In this document: in pieces, positions 15,578 to 24,715 of the stretch | How positions within the stretch are numbered: the stretch's first letter is position 1 | Layout: each line of letters opens with the position of its first letter | Origin: Saccharopolyspora thermophila | GTDB lineage: Bacteria; Actinomycetota; Actinomycetes; Mycobacteriales; Pseudonocardiaceae | Direction of reading: 5' to 3' | Length of the DNA stretch: 64,000 nucleotides | NCBI RefSeq assembly: GCF_014646075.1 | Contig: NZ_BMMT01000013.1 | Coordinates: forward strand, 62,001-126,000 | Translations under genes and position numbers: made by a program | The notes under the pieces: generated by a model | The model's input: the letters and a program-made list of their open reading frames with translations, nothing else | Database searches by the model: none | Told to the model about the DNA's origin: nothing

Positions 15578-16147
15578 ATGGGCGAGTGGATCTGGGACGG
15601 TGGCCGTCCCAGCCTCGATCTGGTCAACACGCTGCGCGACCGGTGGCGCGACGGCCGGGAACTCCTGGTCGACGCGGACGCGCTGGTGGAATGGCTGCGT
15701 GCGGCGGGGCTGCTCGCGGAAGGGGTGGCCGCGCCCGAACACGTCGCGCTGGCCCGAAAACTGCGGGAAGCGATCGACCGCGCGGTGCAGGCCCGCGTGC
15801 AGGGGCGGGTCATCGACGACGCCGACGTCGCGCGGATCAACGACGCCGCCCGCTCGTCGCACCACGCCGCCGCGCAACTGCGCGTCCAGCCGGACGGATC
15901 GGTCGTGGCGTGGCAGCCCTCGCCGCCGGACCCGGTCCGCGCGGCGCTGGCCGCCGTCGCCGCCGACGCGATCGACCTGCTCGCCACCGAACCGTTTCCG
16001 CGCGTGGCCGTCTGCGCCTGGCACCGCTGCGGGGTGCGTTTCCTCGACACCTCGCCGGCGCGCAACCGGCAGTGGTGCTCGATGTCGCGCTGCGGCAACC
16101 GGGCCAAGGCCCGCCAGTACTACGCCCGCCGCAAGGCGTCCTCCTGA
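15578..16147 (+). CDS. CGNR zinc-finger/ABATE-domain transcriptional regulator
   Basis: This 189-residue protein has an N-terminal ABATE-type domain (SLDLVNTLRDRWRDGRELL) and a C-terminal CGNR zinc finger. The finger runs from AVCAWHRCGVRFLDTS to NRQWCSMSRCGNRAKARQYY and its four Cys lie near residues 147-176. Such proteins are stress-responsive DNA-binding regulators in actinobacteria, usually controlling an adjacent enzyme gene. ATG 15578 follows a GGAGAAGGCAAGG region; GTG 15563 is an in-frame alternative. It is divergent from the alpha/beta hydrolase gene. Confidence 0.86.
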   Translation: MGEWIWDGGRPSLDLVNTLRDRWRDGRELLVDADALVEWLRAAGLLAEGVAAPEHVALARKLREAIDRAVQARVQGRVIDDADVARINDAARSSHHAAAQLRVQPDGSVVAWQPSPPDPVRAALAAVAADAIDLLATEPFPRVAVCAWHRCGVRFLDTSPARNRQWCSMSRCGNRAKARQYYARRKASS

Positions 16148-16211
16148 CCCGCCGCGTCGTCCCGCCCGCGCGAAACCGCGCACCCCGAGGGCACGGTCAC
16201 CGTCGCCCGGA

Positions 16212-17156
16212 TCAGAGGAGGGCGGGTTGGAGGATCGACAGGCGCTGCGCGTCCGTGTCGAGTTCGGCGGCCACCCCCAGCGGGATGGTGCGCTGGGCCG
16301 GGCAGTGCCCGAAGCCGAGTTCCCAGATGATTGGCACACCCAGGCCGCCCAGCAGGTCCGACATCACCTCTCGCACCTCCTCCAGTGGCCCGCAGTCGGT
16401 CCACGAACCCAGCGCGATCCCGGCGGCGTGGTCGAACCAGCCCGCGCGCAGCAGCTGCGTGACGAACCGGTCCAGCCGGTAGGGCTCCTCGGTGACGTCC
16501 TCCAGCAGCGCGATCCCGCGCTCCGGCGGGGTCGGGGCGTCCGGCGCGCCCAGCGACCCGGCGACGATGCTCAGGTTGCCCCCGTAGGTGGTGCCCCGCG
16601 CCCGCCCGCGCACCAGGGCCCCCGCCGTGGAGCGGGTCAGTATCGTGACCGACTCCGGCTGGAACAGGGTGCGGCGCAGGTGTTCCCGCGCCGGAGCGTC
16701 CTCGACGAACGCCTTGGTGGCCACCATCGGTCCGAACACCGTGACGAGCCCGAGCTGGGTGGCGAAGGCGTCGTGCAGCGCGGTGATGTCGCTGGAACCA
16801 GTGAAGATCTTCGGCCCGGCGGCGGCCATCTCGGTCCAGTCCAGGTGGTCGAGGATCCGCATGCTGCCGTAGCCGCCGCGCACGCAGAACACCGCGGAGA
16901 CCTCCGGGTCGCACCATGCCCGCTGCAGGTCCGCGGCGCGGTCGGCGTCGGAGCCCGCCAGGTAGCCCAGCGGATGGCGGTCGCGGACGTGCTTGCCGAT
17001 CTGCACCTGCAGGCCCCACGAGCGCAGGTGCTGCACGCCGGCGTCGAGCAGCTCCTCGGGCACCGGACCGGCGGGCGCGACCAGCGCCACCGTGTCGCCG
17101 CTGCGCAACCGGTGCGGGCGACGTAGTTCGCGCATGCTCATCGGCGAGGACTCCAT
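16212..17156 (-). CDS. ldcA: Murein LD-carboxypeptidase (peptidase S66 family)
   Basis: This 314-residue serine LD-carboxypeptidase removes the terminal D-alanine from cytoplasmic murein tetrapeptides during cell-wall recycling. The N-terminal part has VALVAPAGPVPEELLD and FCVRGGYGSMRILDHLD. The nucleophile loop is FTGSSDITALH, the acidic residue lies in LLEDVTEEPYRLDR, and the His lies in GFGHCPAQRTIPLGV. Together these give the Ser-Glu-His triad of family S66. Three ATGs (17156, 17141, 17135) compete. 17156 has AAGG-type bases 7 nt upstream and was chosen tentatively. It is convergent with the CGNR gene and divergent from DUF3090. Function could link with the peptide importer and DppA peptidase upstream. 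Confidence 0.88.
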   Translation of the reverse strand: MESSPMSMRELRRPHRLRSGDTVALVAPAGPVPEELLDAGVQHLRSWGLQVQIGKHVRDRHPLGYLAGSDADRAADLQRAWCDPEVSAVFCVRGGYGSMRILDHLDWTEMAAAGPKIFTGSSDITALHDAFATQLGLVTVFGPMVATKAFVEDAPAREHLRRTLFQPESVTILTRSTAGALVRGRARGTTYGGNLSIVAGSLGAPDAPTPPERGIALLEDVTEEPYRLDRFVTQLLRAGWFDHAAGIALGSWTDCGPLEEVREVMSDLLGGLGVPIIWELGFGHCPAQRTIPLGVAAELDTDAQRLSILQPALL

Positions 17157-17375
17157 CCCGCGACCTTGACCACCGCCGGTGAGATTAGCCCGTCGCGGCC
17201 CGGCGCGCTGGAGTTCGCCAACGGCGAACAACTGGGAATCCGGTGGCCGGACGGTTATCTGTCGAGTACAGCGCGATGTGCCTCGCCGGGGGCTGCGTCG
17301 GTTCGCCGCGGTGATGAACGAAACTGGGGCCAGCCGCGCACAGCTCGCGCCCGGTGGCCTAGTGTCGGAGGGGTC

Positions 17376-17942
17376 ATGGCTCGTGTCATCCACGTCTTCC
17401 GTCAACCCGACCGGTTCGTCGCCGGAACGGTCGGGGAACCTGGTGAGCGCACCTTCTACCTGCAGGCGTCGGAAGATGTCCGCACGGTGAGCGTGCAGCT
17501 GGAGAAGCAACAGGTGTCGGTGCTGGCCGAACGCATCGGCGCGCTGCTGGAGGAGGTGCAGCGGCGGTTCAACACGGACCTGCCCGCCAGCACCCCCGAG
17601 GACCTGCTCGACACCGACCCGCTGGAGGTCCCGGTCGAGGAGGAGTTCCGGGTCGGCACCATGGGGCTGGGCTGGGACGCCGAGAGCGAGGCGGTCGTCG
17701 TCGAGCTCCTCGCGATCACCGACGAGGAGGTCGACGAGTCGGTGGTGCTCGACGACACCGAGGAGGGGCCCGACGCGCTGCGGGTCTTCCTCACCCCCGC
17801 GCACGCGCGGGCGTTCGCCGAGCGCGCCGAGCGTGTGATCAATGCCGGTCGCAAGCCATGCCCGCTGTGCGCCGAACCGCTGGATCCCACCGGGCACATC
17901 TGCCCGCGCCAGAACGGCTACCGCCGTGCCGAAGAGGTCTGA
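17376..17942 (+). CDS. DUF3090 family protein
   Basis: This 188-residue protein starts with VIHVFRQPDRFVAGTVGEPG and ends with a short Cys motif region, KPCPLCAEPLDPTGHICPRQNG. It is the conserved actinobacterial DUF3090 family, of unknown function. The C-terminal CPLC...C arrangement suggests metal binding. ATG 17376 has GGAGG 7 nt upstream; TAGTGT at 17360-17365 is a likely -10, giving a very short leader. The stop lies 6 nt before the SCO1664-family gene. In many actinobacteria DUF3090 and SCO1664 proteins sit together near mshC, and here mshC lies about 10 kb downstream. Confidence 0.88.
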   Translation: MARVIHVFRQPDRFVAGTVGEPGERTFYLQASEDVRTVSVQLEKQQVSVLAERIGALLEEVQRRFNTDLPASTPEDLLDTDPLEVPVEEEFRVGTMGLGWDAESEAVVVELLAITDEEVDESVVLDDTEEGPDALRVFLTPAHARAFAERAERVINAGRKPCPLCAEPLDPTGHICPRQNGYRRAEEV

Positions 17943-17947
17943 CCGGG

Positions 17948-18742
17948 GTGCGCGCCGGTGATCCAGCAGCTCACGAGCTGCTGCGGCACGGACGGTTGGA
18001 CGTGCAGGGACGCCTGGTGGAGGCATCCAACGCGACGCTGTTCTGCGCCATCGAGGCCGACGGCGTGCAGGGGCAGTGCGTCTACAAGCCGGTGCGGGGC
18101 GAGCGGCCGCTGTGGGACTTTCCGGACGGCACGCTGGCCGGTCGCGAGGTCGCGTCGTACCTGCTGTCCGAGGCCATCGGCTGGGGGCTGATCCCGCCGA
18201 CGCTGCTGCGCGACGGACCGTTCGGGCCGGGCATGGTCCAGCTGTGGGTGGACACCGAGGAGGACTCGCAGCTGGTCGACATCGTGGTCCCGGACGAGGT
18301 GCCCGACGGCTGGCTGGCGGTGCTGCGCGCCCAGGACCACCACGGCGACCCGGTCGTGCTGGCGCACGCCGACCACCCGCAGCTGCAGCGGCTGGCGGTG
18401 CTCGACGTGGTGATCAACAACGCCGACCGCAAGGGCGGGCACATCCTGCACGCCCCGGACGGCCGGGTCCTCGGCGTCGACCACGGGGTCAGCCTCAACA
18501 CCGACGACAAGCTGCGCACCGTGCTGTGGGGCTGGATCGGGGACCCGTTGCCGGATGAGGCGGTGGACCGGCTCAGCGAGCTGCGGGCCCTGCTGGAGGG
18601 CGACCTGGCGGCCGAGCTCGCCGAGCACATCACACCCAAGGAGATCCAGGCGGTCAACGTCCGCATCGAACGCCTGCTGGAGACCGGGATCTTCCCGGCG
18701 CCCTCCGGGGAGTGGCCCGCCATCCCGTGGCCGGCGTTCTGA
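17948..18742 (+). CDS. SCO1664 family kinase-like protein
   Basis: This 264-residue protein belongs to the SCO1664 family, often annotated as phosphatidylinositol 3/4-kinase-like. It shows VYKPVRGERPLWDFPDGTL, with the conserved Lys of an ATP-grasp or kinase-like fold, EVASYLLSEAIGWGLIPPT, and a catalytic-loop-like VLDVVINNADRKGGHIL followed by GVDHGVSLN. This resembles PI-kinase/HipA-type folds with an Asp-x3-Asn pair. The true substrate is unknown. GTG 17948 starts 5 nt after the DUF3090 stop, so the two are an operon. No ribosome-binding site is visible, consistent with translational coupling. Confidence 0.85.
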   Translation: MRAGDPAAHELLRHGRLDVQGRLVEASNATLFCAIEADGVQGQCVYKPVRGERPLWDFPDGTLAGREVASYLLSEAIGWGLIPPTLLRDGPFGPGMVQLWVDTEEDSQLVDIVVPDEVPDGWLAVLRAQDHHGDPVVLAHADHPQLQRLAVLDVVINNADRKGGHILHAPDGRVLGVDHGVSLNTDDKLRTVLWGWIGDPLPDEAVDRLSELRALLEGDLAAELAEHITPKEIQAVNVRIERLLETGIFPAPSGEWPAIPWPAF

Positions 18743-18812
18743 GCGGGGTTCCGGCGTGACGCGACCCCCGGCCCGTCGGTGGGTGCGCGCGGTCGCCCGG
18801 GCAGGGCACTCT

Positions 18813-19763
18813 GTGGGAGTGCGAACCGAGTACCGACAGCCGGTGATCCAACCCTCCTACGCCGACCGTTTGGTGGCGCCGCTGCCCAGCTTTCGCGACG
18901 TGATGCGGCTGATGTGGACCGGCGGGTTCCGAGGACGCGCGGAGGACGCCGACCGCATCCCGGTGCTGCGCTCCGGGCTGCCCGCGGTCACCGCGCAGGA
19001 CACGGCCCTGACCTGGGTCGGGCACGCGACGTACGTGGTGCGCACCGGCGGCGCCACGGTGCTCACCGACCCCGTGTGGTCGGCCCGCATCCCGGGCGTG
19101 CCGCGCCGGCTGACTCCGCCGGGCGTGGCCTTCAGCGAGTTGCCGCCCATCGACGCCGTGCTGATCACCCACAACCACTACGACCACCTGGACGCACCCA
19201 CCGTGCAGCGGCTGCCGCGGTCGACGCCGGTGCTGGTGCCCGCCGGTCTCGGCCGCTGGTTCCGGCGCCGCGGGTTCACCGAGGTGTTCGAACTGGACTG
19301 GTGGGACTCGGTGGAGGTGGCCGGGCTGGTGTTCGACTTCGCACCCGCCCAGCACTGGAGCCGCCGGGGCCCGCGGGACACCTGCCGCAGCCTGTGGGGC
19401 AGCTGGGTGATCAGCGGCCCGGAGCATCGGCTGTACCACGCCGGCGACACCGGGTACGGGCCGCACTTCGCCGAGATCGGCCGCCGCTACCCGGGTATCG
19501 ACGTGGCGATGGTGCCGATCGGGGCGTATGACCCGCGCTGGTTCATGAAGCCGGTGCACATGAATCCGGAGGAGGCCGTCCAGGCGGTGGCGGACCTGGG
19601 GGCGCGGGCCGCGGCGACGATGCACTGGGGGACGTTCGTGCTGACCCGCGAACCGGTCACCGAGCCGCTGACCCGGGTCCGCAAGGCGTGGCGGGAGTCG
19701 GGCCGCGACCCGCGGGATCTCTGGGACCTGGCGGTCGGCGAATCCCGCGCGCTGCGCTCCTGA
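18813..19763 (+). CDS. Metallo-beta-lactamase fold hydrolase (NAPE-PLD/UlaG-like)
   Basis: This 316-residue protein has an MBL fold. The zinc motif HNHYDHLD (HxHxDH) follows IDAVLIT, an AQHWS loop supplies another ligand, YHAGDTGYG carries the bridging Asp, and TMHWGTFVLT carries the final His. The N-terminal WVGHATYVVRTGGATVLTDP is shared with N-acyl-phosphatidylethanolamine phospholipase D-like proteins and bacterial L-ascorbate-6-P lactonases. The substrate is unknown. GTG 18813 has AGGG 6 nt upstream; GTG 18819 is an alternative. It follows the SCO1664 gene by 70 bp. Confidence 0.85.
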   Translation: MGVRTEYRQPVIQPSYADRLVAPLPSFRDVMRLMWTGGFRGRAEDADRIPVLRSGLPAVTAQDTALTWVGHATYVVRTGGATVLTDPVWSARIPGVPRRLTPPGVAFSELPPIDAVLITHNHYDHLDAPTVQRLPRSTPVLVPAGLGRWFRRRGFTEVFELDWWDSVEVAGLVFDFAPAQHWSRRGPRDTCRSLWGSWVISGPEHRLYHAGDTGYGPHFAEIGRRYPGIDVAMVPIGAYDPRWFMKPVHMNPEEAVQAVADLGARAAATMHWGTFVLTREPVTEPLTRVRKAWRESGRDPRDLWDLAVGESRALRS

Positions 19764-19949
19764 ACACCGCCGCGACCTCCCAGCACACCGGGCCGCGCCG
19801 GCCTCCCACCACACCGGACTTCATGGACAGACACACTGGACTCAAAGGACAATCGGGAGATCTCGGCCTACCCGCCCCCGCGGTGCCCGCCCCCGCCAGC
19901 GGCCCCGATTTGCCTTGAGTTGGAGACATGCCTGGGGCGGGGTGGGGGG

Positions 19950-21215
19950 TTAGTCGACCAGGGCCTGGTAGACGAGTTGGTGGAGTTGGCTGCGGATTGG
20001 GTGGGTGCTTGATGGCATCAGCTGGGTGAGGAACACCACGGTGAGGTCCTCGGCCGGGTCCACCCAGAACGCCGTGCTGGCCAGACCGCCCCACGCGAAC
20101 TCGCCCGCCGACCCGATCACCTTCGCCGCGGTCGGGTCCTCCAGCACCGAGAAGCCCAGCCCGAACCCCTTGCCCGCGTACGCCGCCTCGGAGAACGCGC
20201 CCAGCGCCATCGACTCCAGGTCGGCGCCACCGGGCAGGTGGTTGCGGGTCATGTACCGCACGGTCCGGCTACCGAGCAGCCGCGCCCCGTCCAGTTCGCC
20301 ACCGCGCAGCAGCATCTGCGTGAACCGGTGGTAGTCGTGCGCCGACGAGATCAGCCCGCCACCGCCGGAGAGCGCCTTGGGCAGCTCGAACGCCGCCGCG
20401 TGCGCCTCCTCGTGGCGCGGGTGCCGCTGGGCCCGGCCCTGCGGGTCGGCCACATACAGGGTGGCCAGCCGGTCGGCGTCGGCCCGGTCGACGGCGAACC
20501 CGGTGTCGGTCATGCCCAGCGGCTCGAAGATGCGGGTACGGAAGAACTCGTCCAGCGTCTGCCCGGACACCACCTCCACGACCCGCCCCAGCACGTCGGT
20601 GGACACCGAGTAGTTCCAGGCCGTGCCGGGGTCGAACAGCAGCGGCATCGACGCCCACTCGTCGCAGCAGCCAGCCAGGTCCAGGTCCTCGGGCATGCCG
20701 TTCTCGAAACCCGCACGCCGGTACAGCTCGTCGACCGGGTTCAGGTAGTGGAAGGCGTAGGTGAGCCCGGAGGTGTGGGTGAGCAGGTGCCAGATCCGCA
20801 TCGGCTCGGTGGCCGGGCGGGTCTGCGGCGCTCGCGCGGTGCCGCCGCAGTAGACCCGCAGGTCAGCGAAGGACGGGATGACGTCGCTGACCGGGTCGGT
20901 GAGTTCGAGCGCGCCCTCCTCGTGCAGCATCATGATCGCCACCGAGGTGACCGGTTTGGTCATCGAGTAGATCCGGAACAGCGTGTCGGGCCGCACGGGC
21001 GTGCCGCTGTCGATGTCGGCGAAGCCGTGCATGCCCAGGTGGGCGATCCTGCCGTGGCGGGTCACCAGCACCAGCCACCCGGGCAGCTTCCCGGACTCCA
21101 CGTACCGCGCGAAGTGCCGGTCGATGCGCTGCAGCCGCGCCGCGTCGAAACCGACCTCGCCGGGATCCACCTCGATCTGCAGGCCCACCTGGTCCTCCTG
21201 GGAAGTTCGTGCCAC
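19950..21215 (-). CDS. Serine hydrolase of the class C beta-lactamase/esterase family
   Basis: This 421-residue beta-lactamase-superfamily protein has its Ser-x-x-Lys motif at Ser84-Met-Thr-Lys87, the Tyr-x-Ser motif at Tyr202-Ser-Val-Ser205 and a C-terminal GSAGEFAWGG in place of KTG. This set fits EstB-type esterases and penicillin-binding-protein-like hydrolases rather than a true beta-lactamase. There is no signal peptide, so it is probably cytoplasmic. GTG 21215 is used. The upstream GGGAG lies 12 nt away, so the start is uncertain. It is divergent from the MoxR gene and convergent with the MBL gene. The 186 bp between 19764 and 19949 hold no gene; a run GGGGCGGGGTGGGGGG at 19934-19949 sits directly behind the stop codon. 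Confidence 0.87.
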   Translation of the reverse strand: MARTSQEDQVGLQIEVDPGEVGFDAARLQRIDRHFARYVESGKLPGWLVLVTRHGRIAHLGMHGFADIDSGTPVRPDTLFRIYSMTKPVTSVAIMMLHEEGALELTDPVSDVIPSFADLRVYCGGTARAPQTRPATEPMRIWHLLTHTSGLTYAFHYLNPVDELYRRAGFENGMPEDLDLAGCCDEWASMPLLFDPGTAWNYSVSTDVLGRVVEVVSGQTLDEFFRTRIFEPLGMTDTGFAVDRADADRLATLYVADPQGRAQRHPRHEEAHAAAFELPKALSGGGGLISSAHDYHRFTQMLLRGGELDGARLLGSRTVRYMTRNHLPGGADLESMALGAFSEAAYAGKGFGLGFSVLEDPTAAKVIGSAGEFAWGGLASTAFWVDPAEDLTVVFLTQLMPSSTHPIRSQLHQLVYQALVD

Positions 21216-21288
21216 GGGATGTTTCTACTCTCCCCGCCCGACATCCGAAAACCTTTCCGCTATGGCAGCGCTCGTCGGTCCTGGGCGG

Positions 21289-21294
21289 TAGCGT
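21289..21294 (+). promoter_or_regulatory. Leaderless -10 element of the MoxR gene (TAGCGT)
   Basis: TAGCGT ends 7 nt before GTG 21302. The intervening GAAGGG is too close to the GTG to serve as a normal ribosome-binding site, which favours a leaderless message. Confidence 0.45.
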
Positions 21295-21301
21295 CGAAGG
21301 G

Positions 21302-22702
21302 GTGACGAACCCGACTCCACCCCCAGGGCTGCCCCGCACGGCGGGGGAGCTGCGGACCAGCGGCCACCACCCGCGCAGCGTGAAGGCCGAGGTGCGCGCC
21401 AACCTGCTGACCGCGCTGCGCTCCGGCCGGACGCTGTGGCCCGGCATCGTCGGCTTCGACCAGACCGTGCTGCCGCAGCTGGAACGCGCCCTGATCGCCG
21501 GGCACGACGTGGTGTTGCTCGGCGAGCGCGGACAGGGCAAGACGCGGCTGCTGCGTGGCCTCACCGAACTGCTGGACGAGTGGACGCCGGTCATCGAGGG
21601 CTCCGAGCTGGGCGAGCACCCGCTGCAGCCCATCACCCCGGCATCGCGGCGACGCGCCGCCGAGCTCGGCGACGACCTGCCGGTGGCCTGGCGGCACCGC
21701 AGCGAGCGCTACGTGGAAAAACTCGCCACCCCGGACACCTCGGTCGGCGACCTGGTCGGCGACGTGGACCCGGTCAAGGTGGCCGAGGGCCGCTCGCTGG
21801 GCGACCCCGAAACCATCCACTTCGGACTGGTGCCACGCGCGCACCGGGGCATCGTCACCATCAACGAGCTGCCCGACCTGGCCGAGCGGATCCAGGTCGC
21901 GCTGCTGAACGTGATGGAGGAGCGCGACATCCAGATCCGCGGCTACAGCCTGCGGCTGCCGCTTGACGTGCTGCTGGTGGCCACCGCCAACCCCGAGGAC
22001 TACACCAACCGCGGCCGGATCATCACGCCGCTGAAGGACCGCTTCGGCGCGGAGATCCGCACCCACTACCCGCTGGACATCGACGACGAGGTGTCGCTGG
22101 TGCGCCAGGAGGCGGATCTGCCCGCCGAGGTCGGCGACCACCTGCTGGAGGTGCTGGCCCGGTTCGTCGGCCACCTGCGCGAGTCGCCGGCGGTGGACCA
22201 GCGCTCCGGGGTTTCGGCGCGCTTCGCCATCGCCGCGGCCGAGACGGTGTCGGCGGCGGCGCTGCACCGGGCGGCGCTCACCGGGGAGTCCCCGGCGGTG
22301 GCGCGGCCGGTCGACCTGGCGGCGGTGCCCGCGGTGCTGCGCGGCAAGATCGAGTTCGAGGCGGGTGAGGAGGGCCGCGAGGACGAGCTGCTCGGCTACC
22401 TGCTGCGCCGCTCGGTCGCCGACACCGCGCGCGGCCTGTTCGCCGGGCTCGACCTGCAGCCGCTGGCGCAGGCCGTCGCCGATGGCCACCCGGTGGCCAC
22501 TGGTGAGCGGATCTCCGGCCGGGACGTGCTGACCGCGCTACCGGAGCTGCCGGTGCTGCACCAGGTCGCCGAACGGCTCGGGGTGCGCCCGGGCGACCCG
22601 CCGGGCCGGATCGCCAGCGCCGTGGAACTCGCGCTGGAATCGCTCTACCTGGCCAAGAAGATTGGCAAGGACGCCGAGGACGACAGGTCGGTGTACAGCT
22701 GA
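21302..22702 (+). CDS. MoxR/magnesium-chelatase I-like AAA+ ATPase (Rv0958-like)
   Basis: This 466-residue AAA+ ATPase has Walker A LLGERGQGKTRLLR near residues 73-86, a Walker B/sensor segment GIVTINELPDLAERIQVALLNVMEERD, and sensor-1 LLVATANPEDYTNRGRIITP followed by LKDRFGAEIRTHYP. The order resembles BchI and the sigma-54-like group named magnesium chelatase ATPase in actinobacteria. With the VWA gene behind it (TGATG overlap) it forms a MoxR-VWA pair, in which the ATPase is thought to remodel or insert metal into client complexes presented by the VWA partner. M. tuberculosis Rv0958/Rv0959 have the same order. Real chelation of Mg into porphyrin is unlikely here, because no other chelatase genes are seen. 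Confidence 0.85.
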   Translation: MTNPTPPPGLPRTAGELRTSGHHPRSVKAEVRANLLTALRSGRTLWPGIVGFDQTVLPQLERALIAGHDVVLLGERGQGKTRLLRGLTELLDEWTPVIEGSELGEHPLQPITPASRRRAAELGDDLPVAWRHRSERYVEKLATPDTSVGDLVGDVDPVKVAEGRSLGDPETIHFGLVPRAHRGIVTINELPDLAERIQVALLNVMEERDIQIRGYSLRLPLDVLLVATANPEDYTNRGRIITPLKDRFGAEIRTHYPLDIDDEVSLVRQEADLPAEVGDHLLEVLARFVGHLRESPAVDQRSGVSARFAIAAAETVSAAALHRAALTGESPAVARPVDLAAVPAVLRGKIEFEAGEEGREDELLGYLLRRSVADTARGLFAGLDLQPLAQAVADGHPVATGERISGRDVLTALPELPVLHQVAERLGVRPGDPPGRIASAVELALESLYLAKKIGKDAEDDRSVYS

Positions 22703-24654
22703 TGAGCCGCCGGTTCCGGTACAACGCGTGGCACGGCGGCGCCGATCCGTTGGCGCCGCCGGTGGATCTGCGCGCCGCGCTGGACCAGATCGGCCGAGAC
22801 GTGATGGAGGGCGCGTCGCCGCGCTCGGCGCTGGAGGAGCTGCTGCGCACCGGGACCCGCGACACCGCCGGGCTCGACGAGCTGACCCGGCGGTTGTGGC
22901 AGCGGCGCAGCGAGCTGCAACGCCGCCACCGGCTCGACGGCACGCTCTCCGAGGTGCGGAGGCTGCTGGACCGCGCGCTGCGGCAGGAGCGGCTCGCGCT
23001 GGCCGCCGACACCAGTGAGGACGCGCGCTTCCGTGAACTGCAGCTGGATGCGCTGCCGCCGGACGTGGCCGGGCAGGTCTCGGAGCTGTCCTCCTACGAC
23101 TGGCGCTCCTCGGACGCCCGGGAGACGTTCGAGGAGATCCAGCAGCTGCTGGGCACCGAGTTCCTGCAGCAGCGCTTCCAGGGCATCAAGCAGGCCATGC
23201 AGCAGGTCACGCCCGAGGACGTCGAGCGGATCCGGCAGATGCTCGACGACCTCTCGGCGCTGCTGGCCGCGCACGCCCGCGGCGACGCCGACGTCCAGCA
23301 GAAGTTCGAGCAGTTCATGCGGCAGCACGGGGAGTTCTTCCCGGAGAACCCGCGCGACGTCGACGAGCTGATCGACGCGCTGGCAGCCCGCTCGGCCGCG
23401 GCGCAGCGGCTGCTGAACTCGATGAGCGAGCAGCAGCGCGACGAACTGCTGGCGCTGTCGCAGCAGGCGTTCGGGGACCCGCGCATCGGGCAGGCGCTGC
23501 GACGGCTCGACCAGCAGTTGCGGGCCCTGCGGCCCGGCGAGGACTGGGCCGGGCGGGCGCGGTTCCGCGGCGACCAGCCGATGGGGCTGGCCGACGCGAC
23601 GGCGGCGATGGCCGAACTCGGCGAGATGGACCGGCTGGCCGAACAGCTGAGCCAGGGGTATCCCGGCGCGAGCCTGGCCGACATCGACCTGGAGGCGCTG
23701 GAGCGGCAGCTGGGTCCGCAGGCGGTCGTCGACGCCCAGCGGCTGGCGGAGATCGAGCGGCAGCTGCGGCAGCAGGGCCTGCTGCAGCGGGCACCGGACG
23801 GCAGCCTGCGGTTGAGCCCGCGGGCGATGCGGCGGCTCGGCGAGACCGCGTTGCGGTCGGTGATCTCGCAGCTGCGTACCAGGCGCGGTGAACGCGACAC
23901 CGACCGCGCGGGCGCGGCGGGGGAGCTGACCGGAACCACCCGGCCGTGGGAGTACGGCGACGCGGAGCCGTGGGACGCCTCCCGTACGGTCCGCAACGCG
24001 GTGCTGCGGCGCGCCGCGGAGGGGCCGGACGCGCCGCTGCTGGACATCTCGGACCTGGAGGTGGCCGAGACCGAGCAGCGGTCCCGGGCGGCGGTGGCGC
24101 TGTGCGTGGACACGTCGTGGTCGATGGTGCAGGACGGGCGGTGGGTGCCGATGAAGCGCACCGCGCTCGCACTGCACCACCTGGTGGCCACCCGGTTCCG
24201 CTCGGACGCCCTGCAACTGGTCACCTTCGGCCGGTATGCATCCACAGTGGACGCCAGTGAGCTGGCGGCGCTGGAGGGGGTGTGGGAGCAGGGTACGAAC
24301 CTGCACCACGCGCTGCTGCTGGCGGGCCGCCACCTGCGGCGTCACCCGGACGCCAAACCGGTCGTGCTGGTGGTGACCGACGGCGAGCCGACGGCGCACC
24401 TGGAACCGGACGGCGAGGCGGTGTTCCAGTACCCGCCGAGCCCCCACACCCTGCGGGTCACACTGTCCGAAGTGGACGCCCTGAACCGCCTGGGCACCAC
24501 CCTGAGCGTGTTCATGCTGGGCGACGACCCGCGCCTGGCGGCGTTCGTGGACCTGGTGGCCCGCCGCGGCGGCGGCCGGGTCCTGGCCCCCACTCCGGAC
24601 GGCCTGGGCGCGGCGGTGGTGGGCGACTACCTCCGCACCAAACGCCGCCGCTGA
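22702..24654 (+). CDS. VWA domain-containing protein, MoxR partner (Rv0959-like)
   Basis: This 650-residue protein has a long helical, Gln/Arg-rich N-terminal region (about 1-430) with repeated QQ/LxxxL heptads, including HRLDGTLSEVRRLLDRALRQ. A C-terminal von Willebrand A domain follows. Its MIDAS motif is VALCVDTSWSMVQDG (DxSxS) near residue 470, followed by ALHHLVATRFRSDALQLVTFG and VVLVVTDGEPTAHLEPDG, the Thr and Asp of the MIDAS. The ATG overlaps the MoxR stop codon, which implies stoichiometric co-production. VWA partners recruit substrates to MoxR ATPases; the client is unknown. The domain order matches M. tuberculosis Rv0959. Confidence 0.86.
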   Translation: MSRRFRYNAWHGGADPLAPPVDLRAALDQIGRDVMEGASPRSALEELLRTGTRDTAGLDELTRRLWQRRSELQRRHRLDGTLSEVRRLLDRALRQERLALAADTSEDARFRELQLDALPPDVAGQVSELSSYDWRSSDARETFEEIQQLLGTEFLQQRFQGIKQAMQQVTPEDVERIRQMLDDLSALLAAHARGDADVQQKFEQFMRQHGEFFPENPRDVDELIDALAARSAAAQRLLNSMSEQQRDELLALSQQAFGDPRIGQALRRLDQQLRALRPGEDWAGRARFRGDQPMGLADATAAMAELGEMDRLAEQLSQGYPGASLADIDLEALERQLGPQAVVDAQRLAEIERQLRQQGLLQRAPDGSLRLSPRAMRRLGETALRSVISQLRTRRGERDTDRAGAAGELTGTTRPWEYGDAEPWDASRTVRNAVLRRAAEGPDAPLLDISDLEVAETEQRSRAAVALCVDTSWSMVQDGRWVPMKRTALALHHLVATRFRSDALQLVTFGRYASTVDASELAALEGVWEQGTNLHHALLLAGRHLRRHPDAKPVVLVVTDGEPTAHLEPDGEAVFQYPPSPHTLRVTLSEVDALNRLGTTLSVFMLGDDPRLAAFVDLVARRGGGRVLAPTPDGLGAAVVGDYLRTKRRR

Positions 24655-24715
24655 CCGGGCCTGCGAGTCCGGCGGACATCAGCGCGTCGGGATCGCCCTC
24701 GGTGCGAGTTGTGGC

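Noticed and set aside
19934..19949. G-rich run GGGGCGGGGTGGGGGG as a G-quadruplex regulator
   Set aside because: It has three separate G-runs rather than four and lies directly behind a stop codon in a G-rich genome; possible but not supported.
19764..19949. A gene between the MBL and serine hydrolase genes
   Set aside because: The frames found are short extensions of neighbouring shadows with no start signal or family match.
19950..21215. A secreted antibiotic-resistance beta-lactamase
   Set aside because: It has SxxK and YxS motifs but no signal peptide and no KTG motif; an esterase-type hydrolase is more likely.
21302..24654. True magnesium chelatase (chlorophyll synthesis) function for the AAA+/VWA pair
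   Set aside because: No ChlH/BchH or other tetrapyrrole gene is near, and the same pair exists in non-photosynthetic mycobacteria.
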